Shown: positions 6,701-14,806 of the stretch, piece by piece | Position numbering within the stretch: the first letter of the stretch is position 1 | Layout: each line of letters begins with the position of its first letter | From: an uncultured Clostridium sp. | GTDB lineage: Bacteria; Bacillota; Clostridia; Clostridiales; Clostridiaceae | Assembly (NCBI RefSeq): GCF_937920395.1 | Contig: NZ_CALEVF010000236.1 | Coordinates: 1 to 20,875 of the forward strand | Length of the DNA: 20,875 nt | Direction of reading: 5' to 3' | Made by a program: the position numbers and the translations under genes | Notes under the pieces: generated by a model | The model's input: the letters and a program-made list of their open reading frames with translations, nothing else | Databases searched by the model: none | Told to the model about the DNA's origin: nothing

Positions 6701-8074
6701 TTATAATTCTTTTCCACAGCATTTCTTATATTTCTTGTCACTTCCACAAGGGCAAAGATCATTTCTACCAATTTTAGGTTCCTCTCGTACTCTGGGTTCC
6801 TGTGGGTGATAATAATTTAGGCCATCTTCGTTTGCTTCGCTATGATCTTCATCAAAAAATCTGTCTGCTATATGTTTATATTTACCTGACTGCTTTTTAT
6901 ACTCCACTTGGAGCTTTTTTCTTTCAATGTTATTAGTTAACTTACTAAAGAACTCTGCCTTTAAAGCATAAAAATCCGGATAATCTTTTTCTAGTTTTTT
7001 AATAGAAGTTTTGTCGTTATCATAATTATCTAATACGATATACTCCTGAAAATGAGTCATTGCTTCTTTTTCTTCTTCATCGTGCATCCCTAATTCATTA
7101 TTTGGAAGTACATTGAAAGCAATCAGATCCACAATCTCTTGTTTTATTTTTTTATCTTCTTTTATTTTACGAAAATCATCAATATATCTTATATAGTTTT
7201 CGATTTCGTTTTTAATCTTTAATACCTCTTTATCTTCCGGTAAAATCTTTGTTGCCTTCTCTATTATCTTTTTAGCATCTTCCATTTTTTCCATTTGCAT
7301 TAAATAAGATGCTAGGTCAGATAATGTAGAGGTTATATCCTCTTTTATTTCATCATTATTTATTGCAATCTCTACCAACTTATCTATAGGTTTATGTATT
7401 GAGGAAAACATTTCAAAGTTCATATCAATAGTTATTAACTCTAAATATATTATAGTATTATCCTTTATATCAGTGACTACCTCTAAAGCCTTTTCTAAAA
7501 CATTTCTAGCATTCAGATATTCATTACTTTCTACATAAGCTTCACTTAAGCCAAGCCACAAAGAAATATTGTCACTATCAAGTTCTATTGCCTTGTTGTA
7601 GGCTGAAATAGCCTTTTTATGCCAACCTCTGTTTAAATAAGCATTAGCTAAATAGCCTGCAAATGCTGAGTTTTCGGGTTCGTCAGAAGTTAATTCTTCA
7701 TATATCGTCAGAGCTTTACCACTGTTACTATTTTTTAAATACACTTCTGCAAGCAATACTTTTACTATTAGAGATTTTGAATCCTCTTTGTGCATATTTT
7801 GAAGAATTTTAATTGCTTTGTTTAATTTTTCTTCTTCCATATAGGTTGTTGCTAATCTATAATTTTCTTTCACATCAGAATCTAAATTATTTATTAAATC
7901 ATACTGTTTTCTAGTTTTTTCATTACTTAAAATTTCGTAAGCTTTTCTAATATCCATAAATTCTACTTCAAATCTATCCGGTGGATATTTTCTTACACTC
8001 TTAAAGTAAGCCCCTTTTATATCCTCTTTTGAAGCCAGCGCGGTTAGTTCTAATATTTCATAATAATCTTTCAT
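6701..8074 (-). CDS. J-domain / TPR / SEC-C protein
   Basis: This 457-residue cytoplasmic protein has three parts. Residues 1-62 are a DnaJ-like J domain (YYEILEL, then DIRKAYEILSNEKTRKQYD). The HPD signature that activates Hsp70 reads Pro31-Pro32-Asp33, so its histidine is missing. Residues about 70-300 are tetratricopeptide repeats, clearest in the AGYLANAYLNRGWHKKAISA region. Residues 434-457 are a SEC-C zinc motif with Cys441, Cys443, Cys452 and Cys453, as at the C-terminus of SecA. Such an arrangement suggests a scaffold or co-chaperone that contacts SecB-like, ribosomal or other partners through SEC-C, but no specific role can be given. AAAGGTGAT precedes the ATG. It is monocistronic, with a promoter at 8195-8224 and no obvious terminator. 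The 45-base region after its stop codon faces the small plus-strand gene. Confidence 0.85.
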   Translation of the reverse strand: MKDYYEILELTALASKEDIKGAYFKSVRKYPPDRFEVEFMDIRKAYEILSNEKTRKQYDLINNLDSDVKENYRLATTYMEEEKLNKAIKILQNMHKEDSKSLIVKVLLAEVYLKNSNSGKALTIYEELTSDEPENSAFAGYLANAYLNRGWHKKAISAYNKAIELDSDNISLWLGLSEAYVESNEYLNARNVLEKALEVVTDIKDNTIIYLELITIDMNFEMFSSIHKPIDKLVEIAINNDEIKEDITSTLSDLASYLMQMEKMEDAKKIIEKATKILPEDKEVLKIKNEIENYIRYIDDFRKIKEDKKIKQEIVDLIAFNVLPNNELGMHDEEEKEAMTHFQEYIVLDNYDNDKTSIKKLEKDYPDFYALKAEFFSKLTNNIERKKLQVEYKKQSGKYKHIADRFFDEDHSEANEDGLNYYHPQEPRVREEPKIGRNDLCPCGSDKKYKKCCGKEL

Positions 8075-8194
8075 TTATATCACCTTTTCTCTCTATTCTT
8101 TAGTATATTTAATTTTTTATCTAAAGTTATTCACATTTGCTATTTTAACATTTCACACTCCTCTAAAATATCTTACCAAATATTATCCACTATA

Positions 8195-8224
8195 ATTATA
8201 TAACAAACATAATTAGTCACGCAA
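8195..8224 (-). promoter_or_regulatory. Promoter of the J-domain protein gene
   Basis: On the minus strand TTGCGT (8224-8219) is followed after 18 bases by a perfect TATAAT (8200-8195). Its leader would be about 115 bases. It lies just past the end of the FolT-like gene. I found no clear terminator for the hut operon between 8225 and 8280, so read-through from the hut operon into the J-domain gene is possible. Confidence 0.6.
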
Positions 8225-8280
8225 CCCTAATGGAATGTTGTTTTTTACAATATCAAAAGATTTCAAAAAGGAACTAATAT

Positions 8281-9054
8281 TTAAGCTCTTCTAAACACCA
8301 CTTCATATATATTTAAAAGTACAGATATAATATATGACTGAATTAATATCATTAGACATGATTCTGAAATTCTTGGAATCCACAAAACCATAAACCCTAT
8401 ACTAGAAAGTCCAGGTATAAACAATATTAAAAAATAAGTGTTAATTGTTGAAATTATGATTGCAGGTAATCCTATCGCAAAAATCATTTTAATATAGTTA
8501 TCATATAGTTTGTTTTCATTATTAATTTTTTTAATACAATTATTAACAAACAAAATTGCAAAACCAAGTACCGCTATAATCTCGAGCCCTATACCAATAA
8601 ACTGAGTTTTCTTTCCAAGTGAAAACATCATTCTTCCTAAATTTGATTTTGGAAATACTAAGATTACAATATTATTAATAACCCCTATTAATCCTAAAGC
8701 CACAAAAGATGTAATATAGTATTTTACTAATTTCTCAGTATCAGCACTTTTTACATATTTCCATATTAACCCTGGAATAAAACCTGAAAGCATGGTTGTT
8801 AAAGTAAACAATGGGATATATGGGCCCATAGGTCTTAATATATATGCAAGAATGTCAGCAATTCCTCCAGCAAATGCTCCATAAATCGGTCCATAAATAA
8901 TTCCAGGAAGAATATAAAAGATACCATCAAAGCTAATTCTCATAGCACCTGCACCACCTATTGGAATCATTATACTAAGCGACCTTATAACTACTGCAAT
9001 TGCAATGAAAACGGAAGTTGAAACTAATTTTTTTGTATTCATTTTTTCTTTCAT
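8281..9054 (-). CDS. FolT-like ECF transporter S component
   Basis: This 257-residue integral membrane protein is a substrate-binding S component of an energy-coupling-factor transporter. The region at residues 39-95 (MRISFDGIFYILPGIIYGP, then GGIADILAYIL, GPYIPLF, and LSGFIPGLI) matches the folate-specific FolT pattern. The C-terminal part with STINTYFLI (202-210) and WIPRISE (225-231) also fits FolT. It is longer than typical FolT proteins (about 170-200 residues), apparently from an insertion with extra membrane segments near 105-190. It would work with EcfA/EcfA'/EcfT encoded elsewhere. It overlaps hutG by ATGA, so the two are translationally coupled. The start is supported by GGAG eight bases upstream. 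Its place at the end of a pathway that uses tetrahydrofolate supports folate as substrate. Other vitamins or pathway intermediates cannot be excluded. Confidence 0.8.
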   Translation of the reverse strand: MKEKMNTKKLVSTSVFIAIAVVIRSLSIMIPIGGAGAMRISFDGIFYILPGIIYGPIYGAFAGGIADILAYILRPMGPYIPLFTLTTMLSGFIPGLIWKYVKSADTEKLVKYYITSFVALGLIGVINNIVILVFPKSNLGRMMFSLGKKTQFIGIGLEIIAVLGFAILFVNNCIKKINNENKLYDNYIKMIFAIGLPAIIISTINTYFLILFIPGLSSIGFMVLWIPRISESCLMILIQSYIISVLLNIYEVVFRRA

Positions 9055-10076
9055 TTAATAATCTCCGTAGTTAACCTATTTATTACGCAAAGGGCATTGA
9101 CAACAGAAAAAATTAATACGGCTGCCAAATTTGCTGTAACATCATCTTGATCAAATCTTGGTGAAACTTCAGCTATATCAAAACTTACTACCTTATTTGA
9201 CCTTAAAATATATTTAAGAAACTTTATTACGCGTTCAGGATCTAACCCAAGGGGCTGCGATGAACTTACTCCTGGTGCAAAAGCTGTAGAAAATACATCG
9301 GAACATATAGTTACATATAGATAATCTTTTAATTTTATAAAGTCATCTATATCTTCCATCAGCTTCCAATTGTCGTTATCTATAATATCCTTCGCAAGCA
9401 TATACTTAACTCCAAGTGTATCAGCTGTTTTAAAAAGATCTATAGTGTTACTGTGTTTTTGAACTCCAATACATAGATAGGAATATTCAAGTTCTCTGCG
9501 TGTACATATATCTGCCATTTGCCTAAACATTGTTCCGGAGCTGGTTACTTGTGTATAAGGCCTTAAATCAAAGTGAGCATCAAAATTTATTATCCCAATA
9601 TTAGGTTTTTTGCTCCTTTGTGATAAGTAATTTAATGTACCCATATAATTTCCAAAAGCGACTTCGTGACCACCGCCTAAGACAATAGGAAAAAGATTTA
9701 AGCTTAAAACTTTTTCGATTGCTTTGGATAGTAGCTCTTGACTTTCTTCAAGATTACAGTCCTCACAGCATATATCTCCTACATCAAAAAGTTTTACTTC
9801 CTTTGAAAAATCGCATGGTAGATTAGATAATTCTTTTCTTATGCTTTGGGGACCCTTTGCTGCTCCTGTCCTACCACCATTACGTCTTACCCCTTCATCA
9901 CAACAAAAACCAATAAAAGCAAATCCTAATTTTCCTGTATAGATACTTATATCGTCTCTTTTTAAATCTATTATCTTTACACATTGATGCCATCTAAAAG
10001 CATCATAATTAGTTTCACTATCAGTTCGTCCCTGCCAAACCCCTTCTTTTGTTATTTTATAATTTTTATCAAACAT
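9051..10076 (-). CDS. hutG: Formimidoylglutamase (arginase/agmatinase family)
   Basis: This 341-residue enzyme of the ureohydrolase fold hydrolyses N-formimino-L-glutamate to L-glutamate and formamide. Manganese ligands are visible as His137 in GGGHEVAFG, Asp166, His168 and Asp170 in NFDAHFD, and Asp260. The first aspartate of the usual Asp-x-Asp pair in this last motif is Cys258 (TICSDVFSTAFAPGVS). I chose the ATG at 10076 because GGGAGG lies nine bases upstream; the frame stays open for 16 more codons but those lack a good site. It is separated from fchA by a strong terminator and may have its own promoter near 10123. It overlaps the FolT-like gene by four bases. It provides the folate-independent branch of the pathway. 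An agmatinase or other ureohydrolase is unlikely given the context. Confidence 0.88.
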   Translation of the reverse strand: MFDKNYKITKEGVWQGRTDSETNYDAFRWHQCVKIIDLKRDDISIYTGKLGFAFIGFCCDEGVRRNGGRTGAAKGPQSIRKELSNLPCDFSKEVKLFDVGDICCEDCNLEESQELLSKAIEKVLSLNLFPIVLGGGHEVAFGNYMGTLNYLSQRSKKPNIGIINFDAHFDLRPYTQVTSSGTMFRQMADICTRRELEYSYLCIGVQKHSNTIDLFKTADTLGVKYMLAKDIIDNDNWKLMEDIDDFIKLKDYLYVTICSDVFSTAFAPGVSSSQPLGLDPERVIKFLKYILRSNKVVSFDIAEVSPRFDQDDVTANLAAVLIFSVVNALCVINRLTTEIIK

Positions 10077-10122
10077 AATAATTAGCCTCCCAATTTTTTT
10101 ATAAATATAAATAGCTATCATC

Positions 10123-10159
10123 ATTATATTTAGAAAATAATGTTTACTATACCAAACAT
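10123..10159 (-). promoter_or_regulatory. Possible internal promoter and operator before hutG
   Basis: A perfect minus-strand TATAAT lies at 10128-10123, after the terminator and 47 bases before the hutG start. No good -35 box is seen at 16-18 bases. Instead an inverted repeat ATGTTT (10140-10145) and AAACAT (10154-10159) covers that position, as expected for an activator or repressor site. The reading as a regulated promoter is inference. Confidence 0.35.
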
Positions 10160-10161
10160 CT

Positions 10162-10202
10162 TAAAAACAACCCAAGGCAAATGATGATTTACCTTGGGTT
10201 GT
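10162..10202 (-). terminator. Strong intrinsic terminator between fchA and hutG
   Basis: On the minus strand ACAACCCAAGG and CCTTGGGTTGT pair exactly. The stem continues with T-G and AAAT-ATTT to about 16 base pairs around a CATC loop, followed by TTTTT. It starts 8 bases past the fchA stop codon. It should end most hut transcripts after fchA, or set a lower level for hutG and the FolT-like gene. Confidence 0.85.
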
Positions 10203-10209
10203 AGCCCTA

Positions 10210-10830
10210 TTATATAACTACTTTACTAAGTATTCGTTTTTCTCTCTCAACAACATTAGTTTCAAGAAGCGATACTTTTTTTTCAAATGTAGCTACAAAC
10301 TCACTATCATTTATTGAGGATAAATTTATTTTCACATTGCACAGAGCTGATAAAACTGCACTTCTCGCCATCATAGCTGACACAGCAGCATCTGTTACTG
10401 CATTTTTATTTCCATGTTCTACTGCTTTTTCTGAATAATCCATAAGTCTATATGCATTTTCTGCTATTTTGTATGGGGTCTCTGAAGCATGCTTTAATGC
10501 ATTTTGGATAGTTTCTTTTCTTATAGCCTTTTCTTCATCATTGTTTTTGGGTAATTTGAAGGCATCCATTACACCATGAAAAGATTCTGAATCTGCATCA
10601 ATATATCCTATAAACTTTTCTTTATATATATTTGCTTGTTCATAAACTTCTTTCATCGTAACTTCACTATCTTCATAACCCTTTTTACCAATGGTTAAAC
10701 TTGCAACCATTGAAACAAGTGCTGCAGCAGATGCACCTGATAGAGCTGCAATACTTCCTCCTCCTGGCACAGGACAATTTTGGGATGTTTGATCAATGAA
10801 TTCTCTAACACTTTTATCAACTAACAACAT
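10210..10830 (-). CDS. fchA: Formimidotetrahydrofolate cyclodeaminase
   Basis: This 206-residue helical protein is equivalent to the C-terminal domain of mammalian FTCD. It converts 5-formimino-THF to 5,10-methenyl-THF and ammonia. The family signature PVPGGGS lies at 20-26, followed by AALSGASAAALVSMVASLT and the conserved GNKNAVTDAAV stretch near 139-149. The length matches stand-alone clostridial cyclodeaminases. The start has GGGAGGAG nine bases upstream. It lies 48 bases after fhs and is followed by a strong terminator, so it closes the folate branch of the hut operon. In mammals this activity is fused to the transferase; here the two are separate proteins with fhs between them. Confidence 0.93.
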   Translation of the reverse strand: MLLVDKSVREFIDQTSQNCPVPGGGSIAALSGASAAALVSMVASLTIGKKGYEDSEVTMKEVYEQANIYKEKFIGYIDADSESFHGVMDAFKLPKNNDEEKAIRKETIQNALKHASETPYKIAENAYRLMDYSEKAVEHGNKNAVTDAAVSAMMARSAVLSALCNVKINLSSINDSEFVATFEKKVSLLETNVVEREKRILSKVVI

Positions 10831-10878
10831 AATAATGTTCTCCTCCCTCTATATTTTAGATATAACGTGAATAAATGG

Positions 10879-12558
10879 CTAAAATAATCCTGTTATAACC
10901 CCATTTTCATCTATATCCATCTTTTGTGCGGCCGGAACCTTAGGAAGTCCTGGCAATGTCATTATATTTCCAGCTTCACATACTATAAAACCTGCCCCTG
11001 CAGAAACTCTTACCGTTTTTATTGTAATATTAAATCCTTTTGGAGCTCCAAGAAGTTTACTGTCATCGGAGAAAGAATATTGAGTTTTAGCAATACATAC
11101 AGGCATCTTATCAAGACCTAATTCTTCAATTTTTTTCATTTGTTTTTTAGCACTTGATTCAAATACAACTCCATCTCCACCATATATTTCGCGAACAATA
11201 GTATTAAGCTTATCTTGTATTGAACTATTTACATCATAAATAGGTTTAAAGTTTGATTGTTCTGTTTCTACAAGTTTAACAAGCTTTTGTGCCATTTCCA
11301 CTCCGCCTTCAGATCCTTTAGCCCAAACTTCATTAAGTGCTACTTCAACACCAAAGTCTTTACATCTTTTTAAAAGAAGTTCTATTTCCTTTTCTGTATC
11401 GTTAGTAAATCTGTTTACAGCAACCATTACAGGTACATTAAACTTTCTTATATTTTCAACTTGCTTTATTAAATTCTCAAATCCAATATCAAGAGCTTTA
11501 AGATTTTCCATTCCTAAATCTGATTTAGCTACTCCACCATGCATTTTTAGTGCTCTAATAGTAGCAACTATTACTGTAGCCGCTGGTTTCAATTGTCCAT
11601 ATCTACATTTTATATCAAAAAACTTTTCTCCACCAAGATCAGCACCAAAACCTGCCTCAGTTACTAAATAATCTCCCAGTTTAAGTCCTAGCTTTGTAGC
11701 TATAAGACTATTGCAGCCATGAGCTATATTCGCAAATGGTCCACCATGTATTATTGCTGGTGATTTTTCTAATGTCTGAACTATATTGGGCTTTATAGCA
11801 TCCTTCATTAAAAGAGTCATTGCGCCATTAACCTTAAGATCCTTTGCGGTTACTGGTTTACCATCCATGTTATAAGCTACTATTATCTTACCAAGTCTAT
11901 CTTTGAGATCCATTAAATTTTTAGAAAGACAAAGAATAGCCATTACCTCTGATGCAACGGTAATCATAAAACCATCTTCTCTTGGGAACCCGCACACCTT
12001 TCCACCAAGACCAACAACTATATTTCTAAGAGCTCTGTCATTCATGTCCATAACTCTTTTAAAAACAATCTGCCTAATGTCTATTTTAAGACTATTTCCC
12101 TGATGGACATGATTATCAAGCGCTGCACAAAGAAGGTTGTTTGATGCAGTTATAGCATGCATATCCCCTGTAAAGTGAAGGTTAATATCCTCCATAGGAA
12201 CTACCTGAGCATATCCACCGCCTGCTGCTCCACCCTTTATTCCAAATACAGGTCCCAAGGAAGGCTCTCTTAAAGCTATCCACGTCTTCTTACCTATTCT
12301 ATTTAAAGCATCTCCAAGACCAATAGTTGTAGTTGATTTCCCCTCACCTGCAGGAGTTGGAGTGATTGCTGTTACAAGTATCAGTTTTCCATCCGCTTTA
12401 TCTTTTAATCTATCAAAAATACTTAAAGAAACCTTTGCCTTATACTTACCATAAGATTCTAATTCATCCTCATCAATTCCGAATTTTTCAGCAATTTTTG
12501 TTATTGGTAGCATATTAGCCTTTTGAGCTATTTCAATATCACTTGGAACAATATTCAT
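10879..12558 (-). CDS. fhs: Formate-tetrahydrofolate ligase
   Basis: This 559-residue protein has the length of clostridial formyltetrahydrofolate synthetases. The P-loop-like signature [11 protein letters not shown] lies at 66-76. Other family stretches are [28 protein letters not shown] (within about 107-135) and [19 protein letters not shown] in the middle. It catalyses formate + ATP + THF to 10-formyl-THF; in histidine fermentation the reverse direction makes ATP. I chose the ATG at 12558, which has GAGGGG nine bases upstream; a TTG at 12567 directly abuts that site and is less likely. It lies 45 bases after ftcD and 48 before fchA. Its place within the hut operon points to a catabolic role and suggests that another housekeeping copy may exist elsewhere. 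Confidence 0.95.
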   Translation of the reverse strand: MNIVPSDIEIAQKANMLPITKIAEKFGIDEDELESYGKYKAKVSLSIFDRLKDKADGKLILVTAITPTPAGEGKSTTTIGLGDALNRIGKKTWIALREPSLGPVFGIKGGAAGGGYAQVVPMEDINLHFTGDMHAITASNNLLCAALDNHVHQGNSLKIDIRQIVFKRVMDMNDRALRNIVVGLGGKVCGFPREDGFMITVASEVMAILCLSKNLMDLKDRLGKIIVAYNMDGKPVTAKDLKVNGAMTLLMKDAIKPNIVQTLEKSPAIIHGGPFANIAHGCNSLIATKLGLKLGDYLVTEAGFGADLGGEKFFDIKCRYGQLKPAATVIVATIRALKMHGGVAKSDLGMENLKALDIGFENLIKQVENIRKFNVPVMVAVNRFTNDTEKEIELLLKRCKDFGVEVALNEVWAKGSEGGVEMAQKLVKLVETEQSNFKPIYDVNSSIQDKLNTIVREIYGGDGVVFESSAKKQMKKIEELGLDKMPVCIAKTQYSFSDDSKLLGAPKGFNITIKTVRVSAGAGFIVCEAGNIMTLPGLPKVPAAQKMDIDENGVITGLF

Positions 12559-12603
12559 ATAATTCAACCCCTCATCATATTTAATTATATTGTTTTTAAT
12601 TCC

Positions 12604-13500
12604 TTATTCTGAAAGCTTCTTTTCAAGTATTTGACTTATATCAAAGTTTTCTATTTGAAGATAATATTCAGCACAGTCTATCAATGCTTTCATAGGAACC
12701 AATCCAATAACTTCACTACCAACAACTGGTACTCCATAACGCTGAGCTTCCATCTTAACCATTTCATGAGCTCTGTATACCGCAGTCTTTTCATAATTTA
12801 CAAGATTCATAGAAATTTGAACTATATTTCTCTCGCTAAGCTTTACACCCATAGCCTTTACAAATCTAAGCCCACCTCCTATAAATCTTACCTTTTTAGC
12901 AATTGCAGTTGCAATTTCCATATTATCTGTGCCTAAGTTCACATTGTATGCTACAAGTGGAAATCTAGCCCCTATAACAGTGCATCCGCTTTTTTCATTC
13001 ATTTCGCATGGGCCAAAATCAGGTTTCCATTCTGGAAGTTTTATTTTTTCAAAAAATCCTTCATATTGACCTTTTCTAATATTAGCAAGATTTGTTCGAG
13101 CCTTGCAAGTAGCTGCATCTTCATAAAGATAAACAGGAATATTTAATTCTTCGCCAACCTTCTTTGCAAGTTCTTTAGCCATCAAGACACATTCCTCTGT
13201 TGTAACATCCTGAATTGGAATAAATGGAACAACATCTGTTGCTCCCATTCTTGGATGAGCACCCTTTTGAGTCCTCATATCTATAAGTTCTGATGCTCTT
13301 TTAATTAGCTGAAAAGCAGCCTTTTTAGCGTCTTCCGGTGCAGCAACAAATGTTACAACTGTTCTGTTATGGTCTTTATCAGAAGAATAGTCAAGTAGTT
13401 TTACATTTTCTGCATTTCTCACTTCATCAACTATACTTTCAATTATTTGCTTATTTCTACCTTCACTAAAATTTGGAACACATTCTACTAATTTTGCCAT
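12604..13500 (-). CDS. ftcD: Glutamate formimidoyltransferase
   Basis: This 298-residue protein corresponds to the N-terminal formiminotransferase domain of FTCD. It transfers the formimino group from N-formimino-L-glutamate to THF, giving L-glutamate and 5-formimino-THF. Motifs are the opening VECVPNFSEGRN (5-16), DHNRTVVTF (43-51) and KGAHPRMGATDVVPF, in which His82 matches the catalytic histidine of the porcine enzyme. The YLYEDAA stretch follows. GGAG precedes the start. It sits 30 bases after hutI and 45 before fhs. It is the committed step of the folate branch, competing with HutG for the same intermediate. Confidence 0.94.
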   Translation of the reverse strand: MAKLVECVPNFSEGRNKQIIESIVDEVRNAENVKLLDYSSDKDHNRTVVTFVAAPEDAKKAAFQLIKRASELIDMRTQKGAHPRMGATDVVPFIPIQDVTTEECVLMAKELAKKVGEELNIPVYLYEDAATCKARTNLANIRKGQYEGFFEKIKLPEWKPDFGPCEMNEKSGCTVIGARFPLVAYNVNLGTDNMEIATAIAKKVRFIGGGLRFVKAMGVKLSERNIVQISMNLVNYEKTAVYRAHEMVKMEAQRYGVPVVGSEVIGLVPMKALIDCAEYYLQIENFDISQILEKKLSE

Positions 13501-13530
13501 ACTATTATCTCCTTTACTATTTAGGATTAA

Positions 13531-14784
13531 TTATATATTAACAACTACATTTCCATCTTTAATTACTTTCTCTACAATGTTTATACCTGTATTATATGGT
13601 ATAAAATTATAAGAAGGATATTTCAAAATAACAATGTCCCCCTTTTTACCAGGGTCTATACTTCCAATGGAATCTGCTCTACCGATAGCCGCAGCACCAT
13701 TTATTGTAAGCGCAGTTATAGCTTCTTCCATACTCATCTTCATATATATCGCTGCCACTGCAAATACCAAAGGGATTGAATATGTAAAACAACTCCCTGG
13801 ATTAAAATCTGATGCTAGTGCCACGCCGCATCCACTATCAATCATCTTCCTTGCTCTTGCATATGGCTCTTTTAAGCAAAATGCAGTACATGGAAGGAGA
13901 GTCGAAATTACTTTTTTCTCAGCCATTGCCTTTATTCCCTCGTCTGAAGCATGTAATAAATGATCAGCAGATATTGCCCCCACCGCTGCTGCAAGCTCTG
14001 AACCTCCAAGAGTAACTATTTCATCCGCATGAAGTTTAAGTTTAAAACCCATTTCTTTTGCTTTTAAAAGAAGTTTTCGTGATTCCTCTACAGAAAAAAC
14101 CTTGTCTTCACAAAAAACATCACAAAACTCTGCAAGATTCTCATCTTTAACAACAGGGAGCACATTATCTATAATAAAGTCAATATACTCATTATTTTTC
14201 CCTTTGTATTCAGGTGGGATTGAATGAGCACCTAAAAATGTAATTGCGAGGTCCATAGCATGCTCTTCATTAAGTTTCTTCATAACCTTAAGCTGCTTTA
14301 TTTCCGTATCTAAGTCAAGGCCATAGCCACTTTTACCTTCCACAGTTGTTACTCCAAGCTTAATCATGTCATTAAGCCTTTCAAACCCAACATTATAAAG
14401 TTCCTTTGCAGAAGCATTCCTTGTTGCTTTTACAGTGTTTTGTATTCCACCGCCTCTCTCCATTATGTCCATATAGCTATCTCCCCTGAGTCTCCAAGCA
14501 AATTCTTCTGCCCTATAGCCACCAAATATAAAATGAGTGTGAGAGTCTACAAATCCTGGAAGCACACATTTATTAGATGCATCTATAACTTCATAATCTT
14601 CTTCATTGTAAATTTTCAATATTTCTTCTGTAGTATTAACCGCTTTAATTATGCCGCCTTCAATTACAACGGCCCCATTTTTAATGGTATGAATATTTTT
14701 CATTTCCTCACCGTATTTTGCATTGAACCCGCTACAAGTAACAAGCTCCGATGCATTTTTTATAAGTAGATCTTTTTTTTTCAT
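13531..14784 (-). CDS. hutI: Imidazolonepropionase
   Basis: This 417-residue amidohydrolase-fold enzyme opens the imidazolone ring to give N-formimino-L-glutamate. Metal ligands are visible as His82 and His84 in DSHTHFIFGG, His252 in LHADEIVTLGG (with Glu255) and Asp326 in ASDFNPGS. The family substrate-binding stretch EFAWRLRGDSYMDI and the GKSGYGLD motif near 150-157 are present. The ATG at 14784 has GAGAGGG eight bases upstream; the frame stays open to 14817 inside hutU but lacks such a site there. It lies 22 bases after hutU and 30 before ftcD. It acts in the cytoplasm as step three of histidine breakdown. Confidence 0.95.
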   Translation of the reverse strand: MKKKDLLIKNASELVTCSGFNAKYGEEMKNIHTIKNGAVVIEGGIIKAVNTTEEILKIYNEEDYEVIDASNKCVLPGFVDSHTHFIFGGYRAEEFAWRLRGDSYMDIMERGGGIQNTVKATRNASAKELYNVGFERLNDMIKLGVTTVEGKSGYGLDLDTEIKQLKVMKKLNEEHAMDLAITFLGAHSIPPEYKGKNNEYIDFIIDNVLPVVKDENLAEFCDVFCEDKVFSVEESRKLLLKAKEMGFKLKLHADEIVTLGGSELAAAVGAISADHLLHASDEGIKAMAEKKVISTLLPCTAFCLKEPYARARKMIDSGCGVALASDFNPGSCFTYSIPLVFAVAAIYMKMSMEEAITALTINGAAAIGRADSIGSIDPGKKGDIVILKYPSYNFIPYNTGINIVEKVIKDGNVVVNI

Positions 14785-14806
14785 AAGCACATCCCTCTCA
14801 AATATA

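Noticed and set aside
8125..8155. A three-codon ORF after AGGAG in the leader of the J-domain gene
   Set aside because: A good-looking site precedes ATG-TTA-AAA-TAG, but such a tiny frame occurs easily by chance and no attenuator structure follows.
10077..10124. A 16-codon N-terminal extension of hutG
   Set aside because: The frame is open to an ATG at 10124, but that ATG has no binding site, while the ATG at 10076 has GGGAGG nine bases upstream and gives the usual family N-terminus.
10077..10209. THF riboswitch upstream of hutG and the FolT-like gene
   Set aside because: FolT genes in Firmicutes often carry one, so I looked; the gap holds only the terminator, a TATAAT and a short inverted repeat, with no match to the known core.
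12559..12567. TTG start for fhs at 12567
   Set aside because: It touches the GAGGGG site with no spacing; the ATG at 12558 has correct spacing.
13634..14015. Open frames on the plus strand opposite hutI, hutU, fhs, hutH and pfpI
   Set aside because: They lie antisense to strong, family-confirmed genes, lack binding sites and resemble no protein; they reflect codon bias of the opposite strand.
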